Assembly: GCF_017813395.1 (NCBI RefSeq)
Contig: NZ_JAGIZB010000012.1
Span: forward strand, 1 to 64,000
Length of the DNA stretch: 64,000 bases
Direction of reading: 5' to 3'
From: Pararoseomonas baculiformis
GTDB lineage: Bacteria > Pseudomonadota > Alphaproteobacteria > Acetobacterales > Acetobacteraceae
The stretch's first letter is position 1, and the number at the start of each line of letters is the position of its first letter. A program made the position numbers and the translations under genes. Below are positions 24,945 through 34,734 of the stretch, piece by piece. Under the pieces are notes generated by a model, which did no database searches, was not told the origin of the DNA, and saw nothing but the letters and a program-made list of their open reading frames with translations.

Positions 24945-27806
24945 CTAGGACGTGGAGGTGCAAGCATCCAGCAGGCCACCCGCCCTGGCCGTGGCCTCAA
25001 GCCGTACCGCCATCTCGAAGGCCTTCTGGTGGCGGTTCCGGTCTTCGGGCTTCCGCATGAACCAGAAGATTGGCTCCGTGCCGTTCACCCAACCGGGGCG
25101 TAGCCGGGCGACCTCGCGCAGCGCCTCGCGCGCCACGTCGATCTGGCCCGCCTCCATCGCTGCGACCACCATGGTCCTGAGGCAGAGTTCGTAGTCCGGC
25201 AGGCGGGCGGCGCAGAGGCGGAGCTCGGCCAGCGCCTCCTCGGCCTGCCCGCGCAGGAGCAGCGCGCGCCCGAGCACCGCGTGCACGACCGGAGGACAAT
25301 GCGGATCCCAGGCAATCATCTGCCGAAGACCGACCTCCGCCTCCTCAGGAAAGCCTGCCGCCGCCAGGACGGCTCCACCCGTCATGCGCACGGCGTCGTC
25401 GGCCACCCGGTCGGTTCTGAGAGCGAGGCGAGCAGAGGCGACAGCCTCGCCCCAGTGCTCCTGCAAGGCGAGGCACAAGGAGAGCGCCGCGAGGCTGAGC
25501 GGGGAGTCCGGCTCCAACTCGGCGGCAAGGCGCGCCAGGCGCACGGCCTCTTGCAGTCCCTCGCGGTCCTTCCCATCAGGCCACCCTTGCACGATGGGGC
25601 GCGCGATTGCGAAGACGTGCCAGGCGCGAGCGGACGCGTAGTCAGGGTCGACCGCCGACGCCCGGGCGAACAGGTCGCGCGACGCCCTGGTCTCAGCCGG
25701 GGTGCTGCGGTTGTAGACCTCCCGCCCGAGCAGGGTGAGCTCACGGGCAGTCAGCTGTTCGACAGGCTTTTGGCGCGCCCGGCGGAGGCTTCTACGCCCG
25801 ACCTGGAGGTTAATGGCAGCCGCGAGCGTCGCAATGGAGGCGGCCGGCACGTCGCCCTGCTGCTCCAACGGCCACTCTATCCGCTGGCTCCAGACGGAGG
25901 CCCCATCTGCAAGATCCTCGAGGCGGAGACGGACGAACAGGTTTCCGTTGGAGGCGTGCACGTCGCCCATAAGCGCAAAGCCGTGCGTCATCCGCTCCTC
26001 TGGCATGGCAAGGACGCGCAGATCCTCGTAGCAGACGAGTGCGGCGGTCAGCTCCGTTCCCAGCATAGTGGCCGCGAGCATCGAGGCGGCATCACCGGCG
26101 GCAACTTGCAAGGGATGCACCACGAGTGCTTCCTGTCGCTCGACCTCCACATTCCGCACGGGGAGGGACGGAAGGGATGCAGCCGCGCAGGGCCTGTCTT
26201 CCCCGACGGCCGGAACCGGCGTGGGTTCGCCTGCCCCGCTGTCGATGGAGGCGACATACAGGTCCAGTTGGCGGTGCGCCGCCTGGAACCGCTCCAGGTC
26301 CTCCGAGCGCCGGAAGAACCACATACCCTTGTGATTACGAGGCTCCCAGTCAGGCCTGAGGCGAAGCAACTCGCGCCGGGCCGCCCGGGCCTCCTCCAGC
26401 CGTCCGGTCTCAACTCCCGCGACCACAAGGAGTTCGTAGGTTGCGGCGAAGTCCGGAAGGCGGGAGGCGCAGAGGCGTAGCGGCACCAGGGCCTCTTCCG
26501 GCCTGCCCGTCAGCAACAGGGCCCGGCCGAGCAGCGTATGCACGGTTGGCGGGGCGAACGGGTTGAGCACGAGGGTTCCCCGCGCGACCTCCTCAGATTC
26601 CGCCGCGTGGCCCGCTGCCGCCAGGACCTCGCAGCAGGTATTGCGGGTCGCCGCCAGGGCGAGGGTTTCGCATGTCAGCGCCGAGCGTGCCGCCGTGAGC
26701 GCCTCCTCCCACCGTTGGTGCAGGACGAGGGCGAAGGCGAGGCGCGACAGGCAGAGAGGGGAATCCGGCTGCAGCTGCACGGCCCGCCGGGCGAGCCGGA
26801 GCGCCTCATCCCGCGCCTCCTGGCCGCCCGGGCTGCCCCAGCTGTGGGTGATGGCGCGATGCACCGTGTAGGCCTGCCACGCATAGGCCGGCGCGTAGTC
26901 CGGATCGGCCGCGATCGCGCGGGCGAACATCTCCTTCGCCACGAGCGTGTCCGCCTCGGTGTTGCGCTCGTGATGATCCCGGCCGACCAGGCACAGCTCG
27001 CGCGTCGTCAGCGCGGAGACAGGCTTCTTGCGGGCTACGGCCAGGCTGTGCCGTTCCACCTGCCGGTCCAGGTAGGCCGCCAGTGTCGCCAGCGTCGCCT
27101 CGGGCAGGCCGTATGCGGCGTCGCGCGGCTGGTCCAGCCGCTCCGTCCAGAGCGCGGTTCCGTTCGCAGCATCCTCCAGCCGCACCGTGATCCGGAACCC
27201 ATCGCCAGCGGCGCGCACCTCTCCCTGAATGCGGTATCCTTCCGTGCGGGCAGCATCACTCGCAGGCATGACCCGCAGCCCGGGAAGGCGGACGAAGGCT
27301 GCAACAAAATCGGTGGCCAGCGCGTCGGCCAGCCGGGAGCAAGCCTGATCCCCATCCGGCGTGGTGAAGCGGTGGACCAGCAGAGGCGGTTCCCAGCGCC
27401 GGGCCTCGTCGGGCAGGACAGGGGCGATCGACACCTCATCCAGGCGTGCCTCGGGAAGAACTTCGATGTGCGACGGTTCATCCCGACGCAGCTCGGCAAC
27501 CAGCATGTAGCCCCGCTTGGGAAGCGTCCGCAGCACGTGGGCCGCCCGGTCGCCAAAGGCACGGCGCAGATCGCTGATGCACTGGGTCAGGGAGTCGTCC
27601 GTGACCACCACGCCCGGCCACAGCGTCTCCATGAGTTCGTCCCGGCCCAGGAGGCGGCCAGGGTTGTCCAGCATGTGCCGGAGCAGCGCAAAGGGCTTAG
27701 GACGGAGGCGCAGCTCGGCCCCGTCCGGGCCTAGGAGGGCACCGCGCACGGGGTCCAGGCAGAACGCGTCGAAGTGGTAGGCCCCAGAGCCCTCACGCGG
27801 TGCCAT
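24945..27806 (-). CDS. Winged-helix (OmpR/CadC-type) and TPR regulator with internal duplication
   Basis: A 953-residue protein. Residues 10-105 form an OmpR/PhoB-type DNA-binding domain (LRPKPFALLRHMLDNPGRLL, VVTDDSLTQCISDLRRAFG, LRTLPKRGYMLVAEL). The rest is two copies of one module, roughly residues 135-500 and 540-915. Each module has an alpha/beta part resembling the TolB/FlgO-like domain of CadC-type regulators (MPASDAARTEGYRIQGEV; MPEERMTHGFALMGDV), then a VEDA-like VRLEDxxxGxxxWxxR block, then TPR-like helices (AADPDYAPAYAWQAYTVHRA; AVDPDYASARAWHVFAIARP). There is no obvious transmembrane segment, so unlike CadC it should be soluble. Single-module homologues are common; two modules are unusual. 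ATG 27806 has GGAAGGAC upstream. Confidence 0.82.
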   Translation of the reverse strand: MAPREGSGAYHFDAFCLDPVRGALLGPDGAELRLRPKPFALLRHMLDNPGRLLGRDELMETLWPGVVVTDDSLTQCISDLRRAFGDRAAHVLRTLPKRGYMLVAELRRDEPSHIEVLPEARLDEVSIAPVLPDEARRWEPPLLVHRFTTPDGDQACSRLADALATDFVAAFVRLPGLRVMPASDAARTEGYRIQGEVRAAGDGFRITVRLEDAANGTALWTERLDQPRDAAYGLPEATLATLAAYLDRQVERHSLAVARKKPVSALTTRELCLVGRDHHERNTEADTLVAKEMFARAIAADPDYAPAYAWQAYTVHRAITHSWGSPGGQEARDEALRLARRAVQLQPDSPLCLSRLAFALVLHQRWEEALTAARSALTCETLALAATRNTCCEVLAAAGHAAESEEVARGTLVLNPFAPPTVHTLLGRALLLTGRPEEALVPLRLCASRLPDFAATYELLVVAGVETGRLEEARAARRELLRLRPDWEPRNHKGMWFFRRSEDLERFQAAHRQLDLYVASIDSGAGEPTPVPAVGEDRPCAAASLPSLPVRNVEVERQEALVVHPLQVAAGDAASMLAATMLGTELTAALVCYEDLRVLAMPEERMTHGFALMGDVHASNGNLFVRLRLEDLADGASVWSQRIEWPLEQQGDVPAASIATLAAAINLQVGRRSLRRARQKPVEQLTARELTLLGREVYNRSTPAETRASRDLFARASAVDPDYASARAWHVFAIARPIVQGWPDGKDREGLQEAVRLARLAAELEPDSPLSLAALSLCLALQEHWGEAVASARLALRTDRVADDAVRMTGGAVLAAAGFPEEAEVGLRQMIAWDPHCPPVVHAVLGRALLLRGQAEEALAELRLCAARLPDYELCLRTMVVAAMEAGQIDVAREALREVARLRPGWVNGTEPIFWFMRKPEDRNRHQKAFEMAVRLEATARAGGLLDACTSTS

Positions 27807-27924
27807 CGTGTCGTCCTTCCGGAACGGTACACGATCATAATACGATAAAACTCCGAAACCAGCCGAACCTTGTTACAGCGCCTTCCTTTCGAGGCTCGGA
27901 TTTCACTTCTCGGTGGCGCTGAGG

Positions 27925-28283
27925 CTCCTATACCGGTCGCCCGGGACGCAGGGCGGCGAGCTGGCGGAGCAGCGTCATCCTGCCGGTCAGGTGGTCGAGT
28001 TCCTCACATGGCGTCGAGGGCACGCTGACGATGATGGCCTTAAGTGCCACCATCGCTTCGCTCCGTTCCTTGGCGGCGTCGCGGGCCACCTTGAGATGGA
28101 CCTGGCCCGCCATGACGCTGCGAGTAGCACCCTTGGCATCGACCATGTCGTTCTTACCCTTCTACCACCGGTGCTGAGGCTGGGCTGGTTCACCTCAAGA
28201 ATGGGAAGGCCGTGCTCGTTCAGAAACCGGGACAGGCCTGCGCCGTAGGAGCCGGTGCCCTCGACACCAAAGGCGCGAATCAA
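27925..28283 (-). pseudogene. IS110-family transposase, N-terminal remnant
   Basis: Decayed N-terminal part of an IS110-type transposase on the minus strand. AFGVEGTGSYGAGLSRFL and GLPILEVNQP lie in one frame, and KNDMVDAKGATRSVMAGQ, LKVARDAAKERSEAMVALK and LTGRMTLLRQLAALRPG in another. These are the catalytic-half blocks of the family, interrupted by at least one frameshift near 28150-28190 and with the C-terminal half missing. It ends just before the autotransporter gene. Confidence 0.82.
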
Positions 28284-28416
28284 TAGCGCGCTCTAATCCG
28301 AAAAAACCCTGGACGAAGCGTCGGAAGGTGATCGGCAATCTTTGGGAGGCTCCTCAGGACATCCGGCAGCGCGAGCGGCGATACGAGGTTCCGCATCCAG
28401 CCAGGAACCCCGTGCC

Positions 28417-31400
28417 GTGCACTCTTCCACTCGCAAGGTTATCCCTCAAACGAAGTCCGCGCCCGCCACCACCGCAGCGGCACGCGGGCCCTCGCCGTGC
28501 CCCGGAGCACCCCGGCAGGTCGCGCCATTCGCCTCGTCCCGAGGCAAGCTACTCGCCTCCTGCTCGGGCACGGCGATACTGGCGGCCGCCATGGCGGCAC
28601 CGCTCGTTCTGCTCTCCGCATCGGTGGGTGGCGCAGCCAGGGCCGACGACTGCGCCGCCTTTGAAGGATATGCCTGCTACTACGTGGTGCAGCCGCCCGC
28701 GGCCCCGGACAACCAGAATCCCGGCATCCCCGGCACCCAGGTCGGGGCAGCGAACGTCAACATCCCCGGCATCGCCTACCCGGCCGAAGAGATCGTGATC
28801 CAGACCACCGGCGGCGCGGGCGGAACAGGTTGGACCAACACGGGCACCGATCATTCAGGTGCGGACGGCGGCAGGGGAGGCGACGGCAACACCCTCACCG
28901 TCACGGTGCAGCCCGGCACCTCGACCGGGGCGATCACCGTGATCCAGGCCGATGGCGGCGCCGGCGGCATGGCCGGCTACAGCGGCCACCAAGGGACCGT
29001 GCACACCGCCGGCGACGGCGGGACGGCCGGCACCGTCGTGGCAGGCACGCGGGACGCCCCAATGGTCGGGCAGCTCAACAATCCAAGCGCGGCGCAGACG
29101 TGGGTACCGAATACCGGGATTCAGCTATCGGTGGGGCTCCTTGCCAGCGCCACGGGCGGCGCGGGTGGCGAGGGGACCAGCGGCAACGCAAGCGGCTCCA
29201 ACAACGATGGCGGCGATGCCGGCAGCGGCGGCGGCGGCAGCGGCGGTGTGAGCGTCGTGTTCGGGGGAAGCGTCAGCGGCACCCAGGGCGGCATCCTCGC
29301 GCTCTCCCAGGGCGGCAACGGCGGTGACGGCGGCACGGCTTACGGCGAGGTAGGCGACCAGGGCGGCAACGGTGGCAACGGCGGCACGGGCGGCCCCGTG
29401 TCCGTTGTCCTCGCACCCGGCGGTTCGGCGAGCAGCACGGGCACCGGCGCCGCCATCACCGCCCAGTCCTTCGGCGGCCAGGGGGGGCAGGGCGGCTCGG
29501 GCAAGGGCCACGGCGGCAGCGACGGCAACGGCGGCACCGCGGGCACGGGCGCCGACGCCGGCAGCGTGTATGTGGAGAACTGGGGACGCGTCAGCACCGC
29601 CAGCGCGGACTCCCCGGGTGTCCTCGCGCAGTCCTTCGGAGGCGCCGGCGGCACGGGCGGCCAGGGCGGTGGTTGGGGCGCCAGCGGCGGCAACGGCGGC
29701 ACGGGCGGCAGCGGCGGTTCCGTCGGGTTCGTCGGCGCCGCGGTTTCCTCTATCACCACGACAGGGACCAACTCCCCCGGCATCCTCTTGCAGAGCATCG
29801 GCGGTGGCGGCGGCAATGGCGGCAACTCGAACGGGTGGCTCGCCGTTGGCGGCGACGGCGCCGGCGCGGGCCATGGCCGCGACATCGCCATCGAGAAATC
29901 TACCAGTGCCGACGGCACCAGCCCCATCACGACCTCCGGCGAGCGCTCCACCGGTATCCTGGCGCAGAGCATCGGCGGCGGCGGCGGCAATGGCGGCAAC
30001 GCCTCCAGTTCGGCCGTTGCGCCGATCAACATCGTCATTGGCGGCTCCGGTGCCGGCGGCGGCGACGGCGGCAAGGTGCAGGCCGCGATCACCGGCGACA
30101 TCACGACCTCCGGCCTGCACTCCTCCGGCATGGTGCTGCAGTCCATCGGCGGCGGCGGCGGCAATGGCGGCTCGGCCTATTCCGGCACCAGCTCGGCCGC
30201 GGTCGGCGCCGCGGTGTCGCTGGGGGGCAATGGCGGCGGCGGCGGCCAGGGTGGCGCGGTTGGCCTTACCGTCAGCGACCCGACCACGGGGGCGACCTTC
30301 CCCACCAGCACGGGCCGGGTTCTGACGACCGGCGCGAACTCGCACGGCATCCTCGGCCAGAGCCTCGGCGGCGGCGGCGGCACGGGCGGGCTGTCCGGCG
30401 CCTCGGCGACGACCTACGCGGTGCCGACCGACGAGATCCCGATCCCGACCATCTCGGTCGGGGTCGCCATCGGCGGCTCCGGCGGAGCGGGTGGCAATGG
30501 CAGCAGCGTCACCCTGCAGAATACCGGCCTGATCGCCACGGCCGGTGGCGGGTCCATCGGCCTAGCAGGGCAGAGCATCGGCGGCGGTGGCGGATCGGGC
30601 GGTGATGCATCCGCGAGTTCCTCCGCCAAGGGCGGCAGCGACTCGCCAGTCAACATTTCCAGCTCCACCGCGATCGGCGGCAGGGGCGGCAGCGGCGGCG
30701 CGGGCGGCACCGTGACCCTCACCAACAACGGCATGATCTTCACCCGGGGCGAAGCGTCGGACGCCGTGCTGGCGCAGAGCATCGGCGGCGGTGGCGGCAA
30801 TGGCGGAACGGGCGATGCGCAGGCCAAGAGCTCCGGCGACAACACAACCATCTCCTCCACCGTCGCGCTCGGCGGCACCGGGGGCGGCGGCGGGAATGCC
30901 GGCCCGGTCACCGTCACCAACACCGGTGCCCTGCTGACCCTTGGCGACGGCGCCATGGGCATTCTGGCCCAGGCGGTTGGCGGCGGTGGCGGGCGTGGCG
31001 GCGGCGCGGCGGGCACCAGCAATGGCAGCTTCACCGCCTCGGTCGGCGTCGGCGGCAACGGCGCGGTGGGCGGAAGCACGACGCAGCCCAACAACGCCAG
31101 CGCCGTGACGGTCACCAACAGCGGTACGCTGGTGACATTCGGCGCCGACGCGCCGGGCATCGTCGCGCAGAGCATCGGCGGCGGCGGCGGGCTCGGCGGC
31201 AAGTCTGCCAGCACGCTCGGCAACAACACCAACACCCGCGATGGCGGCAACGGGTCCAGCGGCAACGTCAACGCCGCCACGACCACCCTGAACAACGCCT
31301 TCCGGGAGGGCGGCGAGGGGCCGGTGAACCAGTACAACTCCATGTCCGGGCTGATCGGCGTGTCCAACCAGGCGCTGAGCGGCGTCACCGCCACGCGCCG

Positions 31401-34400
31401 GCTGGGCGACGACCCCGCGGGCGACGCCGACGACCTGGAGAATCTCGGCAAGTCCGGCGGCGACAGCGGCGACGACAGCTCCTCCACCTCCATCACCGTC
31501 CATGTGAATGTGGGCGGGCGGGGCGGCGCGGGCGGAAGCGCGGGCGGCGTGCTGGTCACCAACAGCGCCGGCGGCTCGATCGGCACCGTGGGGGCGATGT
31601 CGGACGGCATCATGGCGCAGAGCATCGGCGGCGGCGGTGGCCGGGGTGGCGCGGCCGTCTCCTCGATCACCAGCGCCCGGGTCAATGAGGGTGACAAGCA
31701 GGGCAACGTCCCGATCAGCGTGGGTGGGCGTGGCGGCGGCGGCGGCGATGCGGGCAATGTGGAGGTGGACAATGCCGGCAGCGTCACCACCATCGGCGCG
31801 CAATCGCTTGGCATCGTGGCGCAGAGCATCGCGGGCGGCGGCGGCATCGCCGGGACCTCGGCCGCGAAGGTCCAGGGCAACAACGCCGACAACACCTCGG
31901 TGCTGAGCCTGCCCATCGCGATCGGCGCTGACGGCGGCGGCGGGGGCACCGCGGGCACCGTCACCGTCAACAATTCGGGCGCGATCACCACGCGCAGCCA
32001 CGACGCCATCGGCATTCTGGCGCAGAGCATCGTCGGCGGCGGCGGCATCCTCCGGACCCGCTCCAGCGACACCTCCGACAACAATGGCGGCGAGGCGGTG
32101 GCGACCGGCGGCAGCTACGGCATCAACCTCACCTTCGGAGGAAACAGCTGCGGTACCGTCTGCTCCACGGATCCGAGCAAGGAGGCCCAGCCCGGCACCG
32201 CGGGCGCGGTGAACGTCACGCATACCGGCACCATCACCACAGGGTCCGTCGCCTCGGATGGAACGAGGTTCGGGAGCAACGCCTACGGCATCCTGGCGCA
32301 GAGCATCGGTGGTGGCGGCGGCGTTGTGCTCGGCGGCACGCCGAACAACGCCGCCAACCCCTTCGGCATCGGAGCTATGATAGGAAGCGGCGGGCCGATC
32401 TCCGTCACCATCGGGCAGGCCTCCGGCGCGGCGGGTTCCTCCGGCAACATCACCACCTATGGCCGAGGTGCGGTGGCCATCCTGGCGCAGAGCATCGGCG
32501 GTGGCGGCGGGCTGGCCGGCGACACCGGAATGACCGCCCAGCGCTCGGGCTTCCAGCTTGCCCCCGGCCATATCGGCAACGGTGGGACGGTGCTGGTCCA
32601 GGTCGGCACCACCGCAACGCTGACCACCAATGCCGGGAACACGCCCGTGATCCTGGCACAAAGCATCGGCGGCGGCGGCGGGCGGGTGACGAGCAGCGGC
32701 TTTGGCGCCAATAACGGAACGGCGGGCGGAGTGGGCACCGCCGACTCCGTGACGATCGACGTCGGCGGCCAGGTGCTGGCGAACGGCTCGGCCTCGGCCG
32801 GCATCTACGCCGAGAGCGTGGGCCGGGCGAGCGCGACGAACCCGACCGGCGGCGGCGCCGTGCACGTCAACGTCCTTCCCGGCGGAGTCGTTCAGGGAGG
32901 GACCAACTTCAACCCGAATGACGGCTACGGCGCCGCGATCTACATCGTCGGCGGCTCTACCGCGCAGACATCGCCAGCCGCGAACAACATCAACAACGAG
33001 GGCACGATTACCTCACTCGGCGGCACCGGCACCCTCGGTACCGCCATCTACAGCACCGGCGGCTGGACAAACATCTACAACCAGCCTGGCAACAACCTCT
33101 CTCCTGTCACGATCACCGGCAGCATCAACCTGGGTAATGGCGGCGCCAACGGCGGCGGCAACATCATGAACAGCGGCACGATCAACGCGGGCCCGATCAT
33201 GAACCTCGGTGCGGGCACACTGACCAACAACGGCACGCTCAACCCCTTTGGCACTGGCACGGTCGGCACGATCGCGATGACGGGCACGCTGGTGCAGACG
33301 GGTGCGGGCCGCCTGGTGGTGGACACGGACCACCGGACGGGCGCCTCGGACCGGCTGGACGTGCAGGGGTCGGTTCGGCTCGGCGGCACGGTTGAGGTGA
33401 ATCCCTCCTCGGTGGCGAACCGTGCCGTGACGGTGCTGACCGCCACGGGTGGCGTGACGCTCGATCCGTCGCTGACCACAACACGCACGCACCTCTTCGC
33501 CTTCGACCCCCAGCAGGCCGGCAACAGCCTCCTGATCCAGCCCCGGGCGGAGTTCACGGGCCAGGCTGCCGGGCTCGGCGCCAACCAGCGGGCCGTCGCC
33601 TCCCACCTGCAGGAGCTGTGGAACGGCGGCGCCAGCATGGACGCGGGCTTCACGGCCCTCGCCGGGGTCCGGGACGGGGCGGGCTACGGGGCAGCCCTGA
33701 ACAGCCTCTCCGGCCAGACGGTCGGGGCCATCTCGGCCTCGCGCTTCGCCAGCAGCCGGGACTTCAGCACCAACATGCTGAACGACTGCGCCACCTTCGG
33801 GGGCGCGGGCATCAACCAGGACGAGGCGAGCTGCGGCTGGGCGCGCGCCTTCGGCAGCACGGCGGCCCAGGACAGCACCAGCAGCGCGCTCGGCTACAAG
33901 GCGACGTCCTGGACAATGCAGACGGGCGGGCAGGTGCAGATCGCGCCGGGCTGGTTCATGGGCGGCTCCATCGCCTACCAGAGCAGCGTATTCCGCGGCG
34001 ATGCGGGCTCCTCCAAGGTCAGCGGCGACAGCGTGCTGGTCGGCGGCCTGCTGCGCTACCAGGCCGGCCCCTGGCAGGTCTCGGGTGCCATCGACGCCGG
34101 CTATGGCTGGTACGAGAGCCAGCGATCGGTGCAGGCGGGGAGCTTCACGGGCACGGCCCGGGGCAAGCCGGACGCCTGGCATGTGGGCGCCCACACCCGG
34201 CTGGCCTATCAGGTGCCGCTCGGGGGCGAGGCGGGCGGCTGGTATGTGCAGCCGCGGGTGGACCTGCACCTGAACTACGTGCGGAGCGGCGGCTACACGG
34301 AGAGCGGTGCTGGGCCCTTCAACCTCGCCGTCGCATCCCAGGGCGCGACGACCTTCACCGCGGTCCCGGCCGTGGAGGTGGGCGGGCGCGTGCGGCTGGG

Positions 34401-34668
34401 CGAGGGGATGGTACTGCGGCCCTTCGCCAGCGCCGGCATCGAGCTGAGCGCGAACGGGGACTGGGCGGCCACCGCCCGCCTCGCGGGCCAGCCGGCCAGC
34501 CGGGGCTTCCGGGCCAGCACGCCCATCCCGAACGTGCTGGGCAAGTTCACCCTCGGCGCCGAACTTCTCAACACGTCGAACTGGGACCTGCGCGTCCAGT
34601 ACAGCGCCGAGGTGGGCGACGGCTATACCTCCCACACCGGCCTCGCCCGCGTCGCCTATCGGTTCTGA
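28417..34668 (+). CDS. Glycine-rich autotransporter (type Va) with outer-membrane barrel
   Basis: A protein of about 2,083 residues, secreted by the type V route. A long basic N-region leads into hydrophobic segment TAILAAAMAAPLVLLSASVG and cleavage near ARA-DD (about residue 78), an extended signal typical of autotransporters. The passenger (about 80-1700) contains some 16 copies of a unit ending in (I/L)LAQSIGGGGG-x-GG, consistent with a beta-helix. Residues from about 1790 to the final RVAYRF form the 12-strand autotransporter barrel (GWARAFGSTAAQD; MQTGGQVQIAPGWFMGGS), with C-terminal Phe. GTG 28417 is the likely start; TTG 28342 would add 25 residues. No protease triad or adhesion motif is seen; an adhesin or aggregation role is inference. 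Confidence 0.88.
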   Translation: MHSSTRKVIPQTKSAPATTAAARGPSPCPGAPRQVAPFASSRGKLLASCSGTAILAAAMAAPLVLLSASVGGAARADDCAAFEGYACYYVVQPPAAPDNQNPGIPGTQVGAANVNIPGIAYPAEEIVIQTTGGAGGTGWTNTGTDHSGADGGRGGDGNTLTVTVQPGTSTGAITVIQADGGAGGMAGYSGHQGTVHTAGDGGTAGTVVAGTRDAPMVGQLNNPSAAQTWVPNTGIQLSVGLLASATGGAGGEGTSGNASGSNNDGGDAGSGGGGSGGVSVVFGGSVSGTQGGILALSQGGNGGDGGTAYGEVGDQGGNGGNGGTGGPVSVVLAPGGSASSTGTGAAITAQSFGGQGGQGGSGKGHGGSDGNGGTAGTGADAGSVYVENWGRVSTASADSPGVLAQSFGGAGGTGGQGGGWGASGGNGGTGGSGGSVGFVGAAVSSITTTGTNSPGILLQSIGGGGGNGGNSNGWLAVGGDGAGAGHGRDIAIEKSTSADGTSPITTSGERSTGILAQSIGGGGGNGGNASSSAVAPINIVIGGSGAGGGDGGKVQAAITGDITTSGLHSSGMVLQSIGGGGGNGGSAYSGTSSAAVGAAVSLGGNGGGGGQGGAVGLTVSDPTTGATFPTSTGRVLTTGANSHGILGQSLGGGGGTGGLSGASATTYAVPTDEIPIPTISVGVAIGGSGGAGGNGSSVTLQNTGLIATAGGGSIGLAGQSIGGGGGSGGDASASSSAKGGSDSPVNISSSTAIGGRGGSGGAGGTVTLTNNGMIFTRGEASDAVLAQSIGGGGGNGGTGDAQAKSSGDNTTISSTVALGGTGGGGGNAGPVTVTNTGALLTLGDGAMGILAQAVGGGGGRGGGAAGTSNGSFTASVGVGGNGAVGGSTTQPNNASAVTVTNSGTLVTFGADAPGIVAQSIGGGGGLGGKSASTLGNNTNTRDGGNGSSGNVNAATTTLNNAFREGGEGPVNQYNSMSGLIGVSNQALSGVTATRRLGDDPAGDADDLENLGKSGGDSGDDSSSTSITVHVNVGGRGGAGGSAGGVLVTNSAGGSIGTVGAMSDGIMAQSIGGGGGRGGAAVSSITSARVNEGDKQGNVPISVGGRGGGGGDAGNVEVDNAGSVTTIGAQSLGIVAQSIAGGGGIAGTSAAKVQGNNADNTSVLSLPIAIGADGGGGGTAGTVTVNNSGAITTRSHDAIGILAQSIVGGGGILRTRSSDTSDNNGGEAVATGGSYGINLTFGGNSCGTVCSTDPSKEAQPGTAGAVNVTHTGTITTGSVASDGTRFGSNAYGILAQSIGGGGGVVLGGTPNNAANPFGIGAMIGSGGPISVTIGQASGAAGSSGNITTYGRGAVAILAQSIGGGGGLAGDTGMTAQRSGFQLAPGHIGNGGTVLVQVGTTATLTTNAGNTPVILAQSIGGGGGRVTSSGFGANNGTAGGVGTADSVTIDVGGQVLANGSASAGIYAESVGRASATNPTGGGAVHVNVLPGGVVQGGTNFNPNDGYGAAIYIVGGSTAQTSPAANNINNEGTITSLGGTGTLGTAIYSTGGWTNIYNQPGNNLSPVTITGSINLGNGGANGGGNIMNSGTINAGPIMNLGAGTLTNNGTLNPFGTGTVGTIAMTGTLVQTGAGRLVVDTDHRTGASDRLDVQGSVRLGGTVEVNPSSVANRAVTVLTATGGVTLDPSLTTTRTHLFAFDPQQAGNSLLIQPRAEFTGQAAGLGANQRAVASHLQELWNGGASMDAGFTALAGVRDGAGYGAALNSLSGQTVGAISASRFASSRDFSTNMLNDCATFGGAGINQDEASCGWARAFGSTAAQDSTSSALGYKATSWTMQTGGQVQIAPGWFMGGSIAYQSSVFRGDAGSSKVSGDSVLVGGLLRYQAGPWQVSGAIDAGYGWYESQRSVQAGSFTGTARGKPDAWHVGAHTRLAYQVPLGGEAGGWYVQPRVDLHLNYVRSGGYTESGAGPFNLAVASQGATTFTAVPAVEVGGRVRLGEGMVLRPFASAGIELSANGDWAATARLAGQPASRGFRASTPIPNVLGKFTLGAELLNTSNWDLRVQYSAEVGDGYTSHTGLARVAYRF
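29455..32697 (+). repeat. Degenerate Gly-rich coding repeats of the autotransporter passenger
   Basis: About 16 units of roughly 60-110 codons, each closing with a hydrophobic AQS(I/L/F) turn and a run of five or so Gly codons (GGCGGCGGCGGC-type DNA). The third residue of the motif and the spacer length vary, and the later units drift to SIAGGGG, SIVGGGG and AESVGRA. The DNA repetition favours slipped-strand or recombinational length change. Confidence 0.8.
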
Positions 34669-34676
34669 TGAGCAGG

Positions 34677-34703
34677 GCAGGAAGGGGGAGCTCCCCTTCC
34701 TGC
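34677..34703 (+). terminator. Strong hairpin after the autotransporter gene
   Basis: GCAGGAAGGGG and CCCCTTCCTGC form a perfect 11-bp stem with a five-base loop, starting eight bases after the autotransporter stop. There is no T-run downstream, so efficiency is uncertain, but the stem is the most stable one in the intergenic DNA of the window. Confidence 0.65.
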
Positions 34704-34734
34704 TGACCAGGTACCCAGCGAAGGACGCTCCCTG

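Noticed and set aside
25281-27734. Plus-strand frames of about 400 codons opposite the winged-helix/TPR gene
   Set aside because: They are GC-driven shadows. The minus strand has clear domain motifs and the better start.
29455-32697. Repeated GGC-rich units considered as a CRISPR-like array
   Set aside because: The units are coding, in frame and of variable length, with no constant spacer size or palindromic repeat.
30414-32865. Long minus-strand frames opposite the autotransporter, Pro/Ala-rich
   Set aside because: They are the mirror of Gly-codon runs (GGC reads as GCC or CCG) and show no signal, family or ribosome site.
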